A DNA stretch of 64,000 nt from Pelotalea chapellei. GTDB taxonomy: Bacteria > Desulfobacterota > Desulfuromonadia > Geobacterales > Pseudopelobacteraceae. The notes below the pieces were generated by a model, which had not been told where the DNA came from, made no database searches, and saw nothing but the letters and a program-made list of their open reading frames with translations. The stretch is from the NCBI RefSeq assembly GCF_018531195.1, contig NZ_JAHDYS010000010.1, forward strand, positions 62,001 through 126,000, read 5' to 3'. Positions 15,647 through 24,779 of this stretch are shown one piece after another. The position numbers and the translations under genes are program-made. The first letter of the stretch is position 1; every line of letters begins with the position of its first letter.

Positions 15647-17969
15647 GGCCGCAGATGGTGAGCATCTGTTTCATGTCGAGATGTTGCGACATGTGGTCCG
15701 CCAGTGCATCAAAGGGATCATGAAGGGGCTTGATATGGTCTCTGAGCTTGAGCGGCATGCCTTTGTCCCTGCGAGCCGAGTTGAGGAACGTTTCCCGGAA
15801 GTGATTGTTGTCGAAGAGACCGTGCAGATATGTGCCGAAGATACGGCCGTCGGATGAGACACATCCGTCATGAATCACAACATCATCTTTACCGCGCTTG
15901 AAAATGCGGGAAAAGGGATGTGGCTCTTCCATATACGTTGTTGTGCCCATATGTATTTCATATCCGCTGAGAACATCATTGCAGTCAGGAGCGATCTGGT
16001 GGCCGTACTCTTCCAGATAGGCCAACGCTTGGTGGGTCTCCTTGTCCAGCAGGATTTCCGTTTCCACCGGCAGCAGTCCAAGACCTGTTGCTTCTTGAAG
16101 TGACGACTCGACATGATTTGGATCAAGTACCCGCCGGCCCAGCATTTGATAGCCGCCGCAGATTCCTACAATGCGCCCCTTGAAGTCGGCTATGGCGTCG
16201 TAGATCCCGCGTTCCATCAAGAAGTAGAGATCTGCAATGGTTGACTTACTTCCCGGAATGATCAGCATATCCAGTCCAGTCAACTGGTCCGGCACTTCCA
16301 CGTAGCTGATCACCACGTCATGTTCCTGCTGTAAAGGATCAAAATCGGTGAAATTTGAAATGCGTGGCAGCTTGAGAATGCCGATATGCAGGCGCTTTTG
16401 ACCTGTGAGAATATTGATGACCTTGGAGCGATTGCTGAGAACAACACTATCTTCAGCAGGTAGAGACAGGTCCGGCAACCAGGGGAGTACCCCCAGGACA
16501 GGTACGCCGGTGCGGGCTTCGATGAACTCGATGCCGGAGGAGAGAATGGATGGGTCTCCGCGGAACTTGTTGATGATTATGCCCCTGAGAAGAGCTTTTT
16601 CGTGGGGTTCCAGCAGTTCGATGGTGCCGATGATCTGGGCGAATACGCCCCCCCGGTCAATGTCTGCCACCAGAATGACCGGACAGCGTGCCATCAGGGC
16701 TACTTTCAAGTTGGCGATGTCGTTTTCTCTGAGATTGATCTCTGCAATGCTGCCGGCGCCTTCCATAACGATGAACTCATAGGCCTGCTTCAGGCGATCA
16801 AAGCTTTCGGTTACCTTTTCAAATGCCAGAGGTTTGTAGCGATCATATTCGCGAACATTCATGTTGCCTACTGCACGTCCCTGGACAACGACCTGGCTTC
16901 CGGTATCGGAATTCGGTTTGAGTAGCACCGGGTTCATGTCCGTATGGGGGCTGATGTCGCAGGCCTGTGCCTGCATGGCCTGGGCGCGCCCGATCTCACC
17001 TCCTTCGGGAGTCACAAAGGAGTTGAGCGACATGTTTTGGGATTTGAAAGGTGCCACGCTGAAGCCACGTTTGACGAGATAGCGGCAAAATCCGGCGGTA
17101 ATCACAGATTTGCCCACATCGGAGGCGGTGCCGCAGAACATTACTGCACCGGGAGCTGCAAGTGGTTGTGCGCCTTTCGTACTTTCCATTGCAGGTTCGG
17201 AAGAGGTCTTGAATTTGCGGGCGTATCCGCGCGGGGTGACCATGCGTCCCTGTCTGTCCACAAAGCTTGATGAATTGCCGATGATCACCAGAGTGGACAT
17301 GTTGATTTCGTGCTTCAACATTTGACCTAATGTTGTGACGATGACCGATTGACCTGGGCGGCAGGCATTGGTAACAATTCCCACCGGAGTTTCTGGCGGA
17401 CGTGCCGCAAGCATGATGGTCCTGGCTTTTTCAATCTGGGTGATGCGGCTCTTGCTGCGCGGATTGTAGATAACCACGACAAAATCGGCTTTGGCTGCGG
17501 CTTCAAGTCTGGTAATGATCAGATCCCATGGAGTGAGCAGATCGGAAAGAGAGATAACCGAGAAATCATGCATCAGGGGGGCGCCCAGAACGGATGCAGC
17601 AGCCTGGAGAGCGGATATGCCCGGGATGACCTGTACTTCAAGGGCAGGAGAGGAGGGTTCTTCATTCTGAGCATCCATTTCCAAAAGTTCGTACACCAGT
17701 CCTGCCATGCCGTAGATTCCGGCGTCTCCACCGGATATCAGACATACCTTCTCACCGTTTCTGGCCTTGCGGATGGCATCACGGCAACGCTCCACCTCCT
17801 GCATCATACTTGTGGAAATGACACTCTGGTTGGTGAGCAGTGGTCTGATCTGATCGATGTAGACGTCATAACCGATGATGGTGGTGGATTCAGCAATAGC
17901 CTGACGTGCAGCTGCGGTAAGGTGGTCAATATCACCCGGGCCGTTGCCGATGATGGTAAGAGATGCCAT
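15627..17969 (-). CDS. Fused precorrin-3B C17-methyltransferase (CobJ/CbiH) and cobyric acid synthase (CobQ/CbiP)
   Basis: A single 780-residue reading frame with two complete enzymes. Residues 1 to about 250 are a tetrapyrrole methylase: GNGPG near the start, SGGDAGIYGMAGLVYE, and ISLSDLLTPW typical of CobJ/CbiH. Residues about 275-780 are CobQ: an ATP-binding dethiobiotin-synthetase-like part (FCGTASDVGKSVITAGF, KSQNMSLNS) and a class I glutamine amidotransferase domain with the nucleophile Cys in GICGGYQMLG and the catalytic His in GTYLHGLFDN. A linker of about 20 residues rich in charged residues joins them. In most bacteria these are separate genes. The two reactions are far apart in the pathway, so channelling is not obvious. 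Confidence 0.92.
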   Translation of the reverse strand: MASLTIIGNGPGDIDHLTAAARQAIAESTTIIGYDVYIDQIRPLLTNQSVISTSMMQEVERCRDAIRKARNGEKVCLISGGDAGIYGMAGLVYELLEMDAQNEEPSSPALEVQVIPGISALQAAASVLGAPLMHDFSVISLSDLLTPWDLIITRLEAAAKADFVVVIYNPRSKSRITQIEKARTIMLAARPPETPVGIVTNACRPGQSVIVTTLGQMLKHEINMSTLVIIGNSSSFVDRQGRMVTPRGYARKFKTSSEPAMESTKGAQPLAAPGAVMFCGTASDVGKSVITAGFCRYLVKRGFSVAPFKSQNMSLNSFVTPEGGEIGRAQAMQAQACDISPHTDMNPVLLKPNSDTGSQVVVQGRAVGNMNVREYDRYKPLAFEKVTESFDRLKQAYEFIVMEGAGSIAEINLRENDIANLKVALMARCPVILVADIDRGGVFAQIIGTIELLEPHEKALLRGIIINKFRGDPSILSSGIEFIEARTGVPVLGVLPWLPDLSLPAEDSVVLSNRSKVINILTGQKRLHIGILKLPRISNFTDFDPLQQEHDVVISYVEVPDQLTGLDMLIIPGSKSTIADLYFLMERGIYDAIADFKGRIVGICGGYQMLGRRVLDPNHVESSLQEATGLGLLPVETEILLDKETHQALAYLEEYGHQIAPDCNDVLSGYEIHMGTTTYMEEPHPFSRIFKRGKDDVVIHDGCVSSDGRIFGTYLHGLFDNNHFRETFLNSARRDKGMPLKLRDHIKPLHDPFDALADHMSQHLDMKQMLTICGLGNDLP

Positions 17970-18043
17970 GGTCTGCCTCTAGTGTGGTATGGGAAAAAAA
18001 GCGAAATTATTGCATGTGAACCGGGGGTGATGCAAGGGGGAAT

Positions 18044-18063
18044 GCTCCTGTGTTGACAGGAGC
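18044..18063 (-). terminator. Hairpin after the transglycosylase gene, weak terminator
   Basis: GCTCCTGT and ACAGGAGC form a perfect eight-base stem with a four-base loop, ten bases past the transglycosylase stop. No U-run follows, so read-through into the cobalamin genes is possible. Confidence 0.4.
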
Positions 18064-18073
18064 AAGTGCGGTT

Positions 18074-18874
18074 TCAGGCGGAGTAGGTGGAATAAAGCTG
18101 TTTAACCCGGGCAAGGTAGTCCCGGGTTTCGCGAGGCAGATGGTCGGGCCGCCTGTCCACGTTGCCGGGCCCCCAATTATAGGCGGCCAGGGCAGAGTCT
18201 ACATTGCCATTGTAACGTTTGAGCAAGTCTTTCAGGAAGCGAGTGCCTGCCATGACATTCTGTTCGGGATCAAAGGAGTCATTGACCCCTAATGAGCGGG
18301 CTGTTGCCGGCATGAGTTGCATGAGACCCCGTGCACCGGCATGGGAAACTGCGGTGGGATTGAAGTTACTCTCAGCCTTGATTACTGCCTTGATTAAACC
18401 TATATCAACGCCGAAGTGGCGGGACGCCTTGGAGATGATCGGGTCAAGCCAGGAATTTCCTGCTACTGACCGGGTTGGCTGGTCAGTCTTGAGGGGTAGT
18501 GTGTCTGTTTCCAGGCTGACATGGTCTGTCGCTGGAGCTGAATTTTCCTGCTCTGGTTGAGTTGAGCTATAGGCTTTGACAAGTGCCTGAAGCGAAGGTG
18601 ACTGGCTGGGAAAAATCGGCTGAGAGGAGGTAGCAGGATCATCACCTGCCAATGTCAAGGTGGTTCGAAGCATCTGCAGGTTCAATGCCTCTGCCAGCGA
18701 TGCTGCTTTGGTCTGTGCTGTCAAAGCATCGGAACTGTTGTTTGCCAGCACGCTTTCCAGCTTGACGGCAAAATTCTGATCACTTGATTTCTCGTCGGAG
18801 GAAGGGACGGTTTCCACTGGTCCCTTGAGGAGTGAGGCAAGCAAAGATAAATTTTGGCCGATAGCATTGGTCAT
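18074..18874 (-). CDS. Lytic transglycosylase (SLT, family 1)
   Basis: A 266-residue protein. The first 140 residues are low-complexity and Ser/Thr/Gln-rich without a clear signal peptide. The C-terminal 120 residues are a lysozyme-like SLT domain: the catalytic Glu is in KAVIKAESNFNPTAVS, followed by GARGLMQLMPATA, then the AAYNWGPGNVD motif. It cleaves peptidoglycan to leave 1,6-anhydro ends. The lack of an obvious signal and the long linker recall flagellar or secretion-associated transglycosylases. Its ATG overlaps the stop of the sigma-54 activator gene by four bases, so the two belong to one operon. Confidence 0.85.
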   Translation of the reverse strand: MTNAIGQNLSLLASLLKGPVETVPSSDEKSSDQNFAVKLESVLANNSSDALTAQTKAASLAEALNLQMLRTTLTLAGDDPATSSQPIFPSQSPSLQALVKAYSSTQPEQENSAPATDHVSLETDTLPLKTDQPTRSVAGNSWLDPIISKASRHFGVDIGLIKAVIKAESNFNPTAVSHAGARGLMQLMPATARSLGVNDSFDPEQNVMAGTRFLKDLLKRYNGNVDSALAAYNWGPGNVDRRPDHLPRETRDYLARVKQLYSTYSA

Positions 18875-20259
18875 AATGAGAAATTATCCTCGAACACCAG
18901 ATTTTTTTTCTTTAGCTTTTCAATCAGGGTGGTTCGTTTCAGGTTCAATAATGCTGCAGCTTCTTTTTTATTGCCTTTGGTTCTGGTGAGTGCCTGCCCA
19001 ATGAGGCGGTTCTCAAAAAGCTCAACCGCAGAATTAAGGCATATTCCTTCATCGGGAAGCCCGTCATTTGTTGGCAGCGAGACAGGTGTCGGTCTTTTTT
19101 CAGAAAGATATTTTTCCGGCAGATCATCCGGAGTAATCACTCCACTGGTTTTAAGTATTACCAATCGCTCGACAAGATTTTCCAGTTCTCTGACATTCCC
19201 TGGCCAGCTGTAATTGCACAAGCATTCGATAGTTTCTCGGGAAAAACCCTTGACTGCATGATTTCTGTCCCGGTTGAAAATGTTGAAAAAGTTTTCTATC
19301 AGTAGTGGGATGTCTTCCCGGCGTTCGCGTAATGGCGGTATGGTAATAGGAATGACTGACAGCCGGTAGTATAGGTCTTCACGAAAATCTTTGGTGGCAA
19401 CCATTTCTTCAAGATTTTTATTAGTGGCTGCAATAATGCGAACATCCACTTTTTGTGAGCGCGTAGATCCCACCGGCTCGAATTCTCTATTTTGCAGTAC
19501 GCGCAATAATTTAACCTGCATGTTGGCCTTCATGTCGCCAATTTCATCAAGGAAAAGAGTTCCCTTGTCAGCCATTTCAAACCTTCCGGCGCGATTGGCA
19601 AAGGCACCAGTGAAGGACCCTTTGACATGGCCGAATAATTCGCTTTCCATAAGCTCATCCGGTATGGCCGCACAGTTGACAGGCACGATTACCTTGCTGT
19701 TTCTGCTGCTCAACAGGTGTATGGCACGAGCTGCAAGTTCTTTGCCGGTTCCTGACTCGCCTTGAATCAGTACCGTAGCATTAGACAGAGCCACTTTTTC
19801 TATCATTTCAAAAAGATCGAGCATCGGCTGGCTGGTGCCGATAATGCCGGAACGAAAGGCATGTGGTGTCTGGGCCGGTGTTACTGAGGATTTTTTTAGA
19901 GTTTGACCTTCACGGGCTCGCATCACCAGGCATTCCAGTTCGTCCAGATTGAGCGGTTTTGAGAGTGAAAAATTATGATCGCCCGCTAGATGATGAGGCA
20001 GGTCAGCTTGCAAGCCGTAATTGATCAGAACAAGCTGAGGATTGATTTTTTTTGCTTCCTGCCTGAAATCAGGTGCAATGGTTGCGAGGTAGGAGACTTC
20101 TGCAATCACAATGTTTATCTGTCTCTCCCGGATTGTCTCGAAAACCGAGTCGTCTTGCCGATGAGGGATGACGTCATATCCTTGATATGTCAAAAAAGCT
20201 GAGATTAAATTTACGCTTTTACTGTCATTATCAATAATAAAAATTGAGCCTTCGTTCAT
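18871..20259 (-). CDS. Sigma-54 activator with a degenerate receiver domain
   Basis: A 462-residue NtrC/FleQ-like activator. Residues 1-115 form a receiver-like domain, but the phospho-acceptor position is Glu54 (IVIAEVSYL) instead of Asp; the acidic pocket (IIDND) and Lys101 (SLSKPLN) remain. Residues 135-375 are the AAA+ domain: Walker A GESGTGKE (167-174), sigma-54 contact loop GSFTGA (214-219, usual form GAFTGA), and arginine-finger region LRERREDIP. The C terminus has a Fis-type helix-turn-helix (NKKEAAALLNLKRTTLIEKL). A receiver that cannot be phosphorylated in the usual way suggests control by protein or ligand contact, as for FleQ. It is divergent from the che genes across a 244-base gap in which I found no confident promoter. 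Confidence 0.9.
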   Translation of the reverse strand: MNEGSIFIIDNDSKSVNLISAFLTYQGYDVIPHRQDDSVFETIRERQINIVIAEVSYLATIAPDFRQEAKKINPQLVLINYGLQADLPHHLAGDHNFSLSKPLNLDELECLVMRAREGQTLKKSSVTPAQTPHAFRSGIIGTSQPMLDLFEMIEKVALSNATVLIQGESGTGKELAARAIHLLSSRNSKVIVPVNCAAIPDELMESELFGHVKGSFTGAFANRAGRFEMADKGTLFLDEIGDMKANMQVKLLRVLQNREFEPVGSTRSQKVDVRIIAATNKNLEEMVATKDFREDLYYRLSVIPITIPPLRERREDIPLLIENFFNIFNRDRNHAVKGFSRETIECLCNYSWPGNVRELENLVERLVILKTSGVITPDDLPEKYLSEKRPTPVSLPTNDGLPDEGICLNSAVELFENRLIGQALTRTKGNKKEAAALLNLKRTTLIEKLKKKNLVFEDNFSL

Positions 20260-20503
20260 GGGGTTCCGATTGATTATATAGAAATGATGTTGATGAGGCT
20301 GTCAACATACCGTCATTTATTTTTGAAGTCAAGAAAATGACTTTTCGTTTTTTCGGTTCAGCCTTTCATCATGAATAAAAATGCCTGATAAACTTATCGC
20401 GCTTGATTAATGTGAGAATTACATGATAGGTTTACGTCGGCCTAAAGCACCGTTAGTAATAAGAAAATTTAATATTGCGATAAATTTTAGAGGAGGAAAA
20501 TCC

Positions 20504-20995
20504 ATGAGCAATGCACTGGTTGTTAAAACAGACGATTCCCACGGCGAACTTATTCAGCTTGTTAGTTTTAATCTGGATCAGGAAGAGTATGGGGTGGATG
20601 TACTTAAAGTTCGCGAAATTATTCGCATGCCCACAGTTACTCGTGTGCCAAATACTTCACATTATGTTGATGGTGTCATAAATTTGCGCGGCAAGGTTAT
20701 CCCCATTATTTCCATGCGTAAGAAATTTGGTTTAATGGAAGTGGAAAACGATAAGCAGACGCGCATTATGGTGATGGATGTTGATGGCGAACTCATGGGA
20801 TTTATCGTGGATGCTGTTTCAGAGGTGATCCGAATCTCCGGCAGCGAAATCCAGCCTTCACCTGCTGTGGTGGCAACTGGAATAGATCAGGAATGTATTG
20901 CCGGTGTTATCAATCAGGCCGAAAGGTTGTTAGTGCTTCTCGATCTGGAAAATATGTTTTCAAGTGATGAAAAAAAGATATTTGGTTCACTGTAA
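20504..20995 (+). CDS. cheW: Chemotaxis coupling protein CheW
   Basis: A 163-residue CheW adaptor linking receptors to CheA. Family landmarks include QLVSFNLDQEEYGVDVLKV, the VTRVPNTSHYVDGVINLRG segment, and GFIVDAVSEV. The start at 20504 has AGAGGAGG at the right distance; a longer frame reaching 20423 has none. It heads the cheW-cheA-cheR-HDOD-cheB operon. The 20260-20503 gap upstream is AT-rich; I saw no FliA-type or sigma-54-type promoter in it. Confidence 0.93.
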   Translation: MSNALVVKTDDSHGELIQLVSFNLDQEEYGVDVLKVREIIRMPTVTRVPNTSHYVDGVINLRGKVIPIISMRKKFGLMEVENDKQTRIMVMDVDGELMGFIVDAVSEVIRISGSEIQPSPAVVATGIDQECIAGVINQAERLLVLLDLENMFSSDEKKIFGSL

Positions 20996-21031
20996 CTACT
21001 TGTAGCGCCAGACTCTCCCAAGGAGATTGCA

Positions 21032-22843
21032 ATGCCGCCGATTGATTGCGAAGATCAGGAACTGCTGGAAGGCTTCCTCGCTGAAACGACTGAACTGCTT
21101 GAAAAGCTTGATGACGATCTTGTGGCGCTGGAAAAGGCATCGACTGATGCTGATTTGCTCAACCGCATTTTCAGATCGATACATACTGTGAAAGGTGCTT
21201 CAAGCTTCCTCGGTTTTGATCTCCTGGTCAAGGTCACTCACAAAACTGAAGATGTACTCAATCGGTTACGCAAGGGCGAACTTAGTGTGACTCCCGAGAT
21301 CATGGATGTTGTTCTTGAAGCAACCGATCTGGTCAAAGTACTGGTGAGTGACATAAAAGCCGGTGAATTGCAGGAGCGTGAGGTGGATGGCACGATCGGC
21401 AAACTGTTGCCGCTGCTTTCAGAATCAGTCATGGTTCAGCCTGCTTCAGTCGCTCAGTCTGCGCCTGTCGCTGATGCCGTTCCTGCGCCTGCCGCTGCAG
21501 CAGACATTCCGCCCGGTTCGACCGAACCTGCTTCGGAGCCGGAGGTTGCAGCGGTTCCTGCGGTCAAGACCACCGAGGTTGCCCCCCCAAAAAAGAGTGC
21601 TCCACCACCTAAGCCCGCAGAAGGCAAGAGCGAAGACCTTTCGGATAATTCCACGGTGCGTGTTGATGTAAAGCGACTGGACGATCTGATGAACCAGGTC
21701 GGTGAACTGGTGCTGGAACGCAACCGGATGATACAGATAAACCAGAATCTGCAACAGGGTGATCTCGATAAAGCCGATTTCAATGAGGATTTTGGCAAAC
21801 TAACCAAACGCATGAATTTTGTGACCTCAGAATTGCAGATGCAGGTCCTCAAAATGCGTATGCTTCCTGTGGAAAAAGTTTTCAAGAAATTCCCCCGTAT
21901 CGTGCGCAGCATTGCCCGTGACCTGGGAAAAGAAGTTGACCTGCAGGTGTTTGGTGAGGAAACAGAACTTGATCGTTCTGTAGTAGATGAAATTGGTGAT
22001 CCCCTTATCCATTTGATTCGCAATGCAATGGATCACGGGTTGGAAACACCTGATGAGCGTGTCGCTGCCGGGAAGCCGCGAGTTGGTTCTCTGGTTCTTT
22101 CGGCGGTGCATGAGGGGAATCAGATAATTATCAGCATCAAGGATGATGGTCGTGGCATTGATACCGATCGTGTCGGGCGTAAAGCGGTAGAAAAGGGTCT
22201 GGTAACCGAGGAACAGCTGAACGCCATGAGTCAGCGTGAACTCTTTGACCTGATATTTCTTCCGGGGTTCTCCACAAAGGATAAGGCATCCGATTTGTCC
22301 GGCCGTGGTGTCGGCATGGATGTGGTCAGGACAAATATCAAAAAACTCAACGGTCTCATCGAGATTAAGAGTGAACGCGGTTTTGGTTCAGAATTTATCC
22401 TGCGTCTGCCGCTGACCCTGGCCATCATCCAGTCACTGCTTGTTGAGGCAGAGGGTGAAGTTTACTCCATTCCGCTTTCTTCGGTGCTTGAGACCCTTCG
22501 GGTCGACCAGCGCCAGTTTCATATCATTGGAGGACAGGAAGTACTGAAGCTGCGCGATATGGTGCTGCCCCTGGTACGACTTGAAAAGGTCTTCAATATT
22601 GCCCGGCGTTACGAGAGGGATGATTTTTGCTACGTCGTTGTGGTGGGAGCTGCGGACAAGCGTATGGGACTTGTCGTGACCCGCCTCGTGGGACAGCAGG
22701 AAGTTGCCATAAAGTCACTCGGGAATTACCTTGCCAATATCCCCGGCATAGCAGGCTCCACCATCCTTGGTGATGGCTGCGTTGCACTGATTGTTGACCC
22801 GGTTGGGCTTATAGAAGGCAATGAAGGGAGCGCAGCACGTTGA
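21032..22843 (+). CDS. cheA: Chemotaxis histidine kinase CheA
   Basis: A 603-residue CheA. The P1 phosphotransfer domain carries the phospho-accepting His51 (FRSIHTVKGASSF). A Pro/Ala-rich linker (about 140-200) replaces any large P2 domain, so the phosphoryl transfer to CheY/CheB may be direct. P3 dimerisation follows (DDLMNQVGELVLERNRM), then the P4 ATPase with the N box (HLIRNAMDHGLE), G1 (DDGRGID), and G2 (GRGVGMDVV); P5 is the CheW-like tail. It autophosphorylates in response to receptor signals. AAGGAG lies seven bases before the ATG. The operon holds no cheY or receptor, so those partners must lie elsewhere. Confidence 0.95.
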   Translation: MPPIDCEDQELLEGFLAETTELLEKLDDDLVALEKASTDADLLNRIFRSIHTVKGASSFLGFDLLVKVTHKTEDVLNRLRKGELSVTPEIMDVVLEATDLVKVLVSDIKAGELQEREVDGTIGKLLPLLSESVMVQPASVAQSAPVADAVPAPAAAADIPPGSTEPASEPEVAAVPAVKTTEVAPPKKSAPPPKPAEGKSEDLSDNSTVRVDVKRLDDLMNQVGELVLERNRMIQINQNLQQGDLDKADFNEDFGKLTKRMNFVTSELQMQVLKMRMLPVEKVFKKFPRIVRSIARDLGKEVDLQVFGEETELDRSVVDEIGDPLIHLIRNAMDHGLETPDERVAAGKPRVGSLVLSAVHEGNQIIISIKDDGRGIDTDRVGRKAVEKGLVTEEQLNAMSQRELFDLIFLPGFSTKDKASDLSGRGVGMDVVRTNIKKLNGLIEIKSERGFGSEFILRLPLTLAIIQSLLVEAEGEVYSIPLSSVLETLRVDQRQFHIIGGQEVLKLRDMVLPLVRLEKVFNIARRYERDDFCYVVVVGAADKRMGLVVTRLVGQQEVAIKSLGNYLANIPGIAGSTILGDGCVALIVDPVGLIEGNEGSAAR

Positions 22844-22856
22844 ATCAAGACGTAAA

Positions 22857-22994
22857 AGGTTGTTGAAAAACAGCCATTTCGCCGCCGTCCTCGTCAGCCC
22901 GCTTGTGCGGCGTAGCGCTGCTACGCCTCCGCGGGGCTTCCTGTGGGTGCGACGATCTGACTATTTTTGAACAACCTGAGTATTTCAACAGCCT
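22857..22994 (-). repeat. Dispersed palindromic repeat (MITE-like), copy 2
   Basis: A 138-base element between cheA and cheR. Its left end GGTTGTTGAAAAACAGCC resembles the complement of GACTATTTTTGAACAACC near its right end, giving imperfect terminal inverted repeats; an extra GGCTGTTGAAA motif (as complement) lies at the far right. It matches the element at 234-450 in opposite orientation but lacks that copy's nested insert. It does not interrupt a gene; cheR keeps its own ribosome binding site after it. Confidence 0.85.
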
Positions 22995-23032
22995 CCTAAG
23001 ATTAATTGTTTCACGTAACGAAGGGATCAATT

Positions 23033-23860
23033 GTGGCAATATCAGATAAAGACTTCGAACTGATCCGGGATTTTATTTACAACATTTGTGGAATGTATTT
23101 TCACACAACGAAGAAGTACTTCCTGGAAAGCCGTCTTTCTCGAAGGATTGAGGCAACCAGAGTCAAAACATATGCAGATTACTATCAGTTGCTCAAGTCT
23201 CCCCGTGGTACTGAAGAACTGAAGTTCCTGATGGATGAAATCACTACCAACGAGACCTACTTTTTTAGAAATATCCCGCAATTGAACGCACTTGAAACAA
23301 AACTCCTGCCTGAAATCGTTGAAACAAAAAACAAAATGGGATTCCGTAAGCTGAGGATATGGAGTGCAGCTTCATCTTCTGGAGAAGAGGCTTACACAAT
23401 GGCCATGATTCTTCTTGAGAAGCGTTCTACTCTTCTCAAGGATTGGATTATCGAGATTGTTGGAACCGATATTAATGAAACTGTCATCGCCCAGGCCAAG
23501 GAAGGAATCTATAATGCCTACTCAGTCCGTAATGTCCCGGATATCTACAAGCGCAAATACATCCGCGAGGATAACGGCAAATTCATTCTTGCTCCCGAAG
23601 TAAAAAAGTTCGTCACCTTTAATAAGCTGAATTTATACGATGATTCAAAAATGATTTTCATGAAAAGCTTTGATTTTATCTTCTGTGCAAATGTGTTGAT
23701 CTACTTTGACATGGCCTCCAAATCCAAGGTTGTGCAGCATTTCTATAACAACCTGCAGCCATACGGCTATTTCTTTGTCGGGCAATCGGAATCTCTGCAT
23801 GGAGTAAATGACAAGTTCAAGACCGTTCATTTTCCTGGCGGTTTTACTTATAAGAAGTAG
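23033..23860 (+). CDS. cheR: Chemotaxis methyltransferase CheR
   Basis: A 275-residue S-adenosylmethionine-dependent enzyme that methylates receptor glutamates. An N-terminal all-helical domain (KDFELIRDFIYNICGMYF) is followed by the Rossmann domain: ITTNETYFFRN, RIWSAASSSGEEAYTMAM (cofactor binding), GTDINETVIAQAKEG, and FCANVLIYFD. I chose GTG at 23033, preceded by AAGGGA; the longer TTG start at 23006 has no good ribosome site. No TPR tail or pentapeptide-binding extension is visible. It is separated from cheA by the palindromic repeat, which could affect relative expression. Confidence 0.92.
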   Translation: MAISDKDFELIRDFIYNICGMYFHTTKKYFLESRLSRRIEATRVKTYADYYQLLKSPRGTEELKFLMDEITTNETYFFRNIPQLNALETKLLPEIVETKNKMGFRKLRIWSAASSSGEEAYTMAMILLEKRSTLLKDWIIEIVGTDINETVIAQAKEGIYNAYSVRNVPDIYKRKYIREDNGKFILAPEVKKFVTFNKLNLYDDSKMIFMKSFDFIFCANVLIYFDMASKSKVVQHFYNNLQPYGYFFVGQSESLHGVNDKFKTVHFPGGFTYKK

Positions 23861-23877
23861 CCTGAGAGGTCGGATGC

Positions 23878-24774
23878 ATGAATAAAGATGCTTTACTTTT
23901 AAGAGCCGAACAGCTGGTGGATAATACAGATGACCTGCCTACCATTCCGGTTGTGGCTACTCAGGTGCTGCAACTTCTGGACAAGCCTGATGTCCAGGTG
24001 GAAGAGGTAGCTGATTTGATGCTTTCCGATCAGGTCATGACCGCCCGGGTTATGAAGTTGTTGAATTCCCCCGTCTACAAGCCTGCCAACGAAATCACTT
24101 CACTTAAACGTGCACTGGTATATCTCGGGCTCCGTCACATTCGGGAGCTGGCATTGACGACTTCATTTATTAACGCTTTTGAGGCGGATGCAGGCGCCTT
24201 TGAAATTGCTTCTTTCTGGGAACACTCCTTCGGTGTGGGTATGGTTTCAAAAACCATTGCATCAAGAATCGGTTATCCTGATCTGGAGAAGGCCTATATC
24301 AGCGGGATAGTTCATGATCTCGGGGTCGTGTTCCTCAGCAATTTCATGAGGGAAGATTTTTTGGCTGTTCTTGCCACAATCAAGGACAAGCCGATAAAGC
24401 TGGTTGATGCAGAGATAGAGCAGTTTGGAACAAGCCATTGTGAAATAGGTCTCTGCATGTCCCGCAAATGGAACTTCCCGGAAGCCTACAGCGATGTGAT
24501 TGCTCATCATCATGCGCCGGAAGATGCTACTATCGATCCGGTCCTGTGTGCCATCGTGAATATCTCGGACCTGTTTTGCAGCGTCCGTGAACTTAACTAT
24601 GGCGGCAGGGAGTGGGTCAGTTTCAATCTCAGCGAGGAACCCTCCTGGGAGATCCTCAAGAAAGAGTCTCCCAGCCTTGTAGACCTGGATGTGGAACGAT
24701 TCTGTTATGAGCTTGACGATGCCATCCCTGATGTAAAGGATCTGGTCAGCTCAATATTTTCTACCAAGGAATAG
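23878..24774 (+). CDS. HDOD-domain signalling protein
   Basis: A 298-residue protein with an HDOD domain across about 10-210 (LPTIPVVATQVLQLLDKPD, MLSDQVMTARVMKLLNSPVY). HDOD domains resemble HD-domain hydrolases and are widespread signalling modules. Here the HD-like pair ISGIVHDLGVV is kept, and a second His cluster AHHHAPEDA lies near residue 206, so residual phosphohydrolase activity is not excluded. Its place between cheR and cheB suggests a role in the chemotaxis output, for example linking it to cyclic-di-GMP or motility. It starts 17 bases after cheR. Confidence 0.88.
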   Translation: MNKDALLLRAEQLVDNTDDLPTIPVVATQVLQLLDKPDVQVEEVADLMLSDQVMTARVMKLLNSPVYKPANEITSLKRALVYLGLRHIRELALTTSFINAFEADAGAFEIASFWEHSFGVGMVSKTIASRIGYPDLEKAYISGIVHDLGVVFLSNFMREDFLAVLATIKDKPIKLVDAEIEQFGTSHCEIGLCMSRKWNFPEAYSDVIAHHHAPEDATIDPVLCAIVNISDLFCSVRELNYGGREWVSFNLSEEPSWEILKKESPSLVDLDVERFCYELDDAIPDVKDLVSSIFSTKE

Positions 24775-24779
24775 GCTCG

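Noticed and set aside
17970-18073. Possible cobalamin riboswitch before the cobJ-cobQ gene
   Set aside because: No B12-box-like sequence is seen in this 104-base gap; only a short hairpin is present.
20260-20503. FliA (sigma-28) promoter before cheW
   Set aside because: TAAA and CGATAA-like pieces occur but never at the needed spacing; no sigma-54 GG-N10-GC either.
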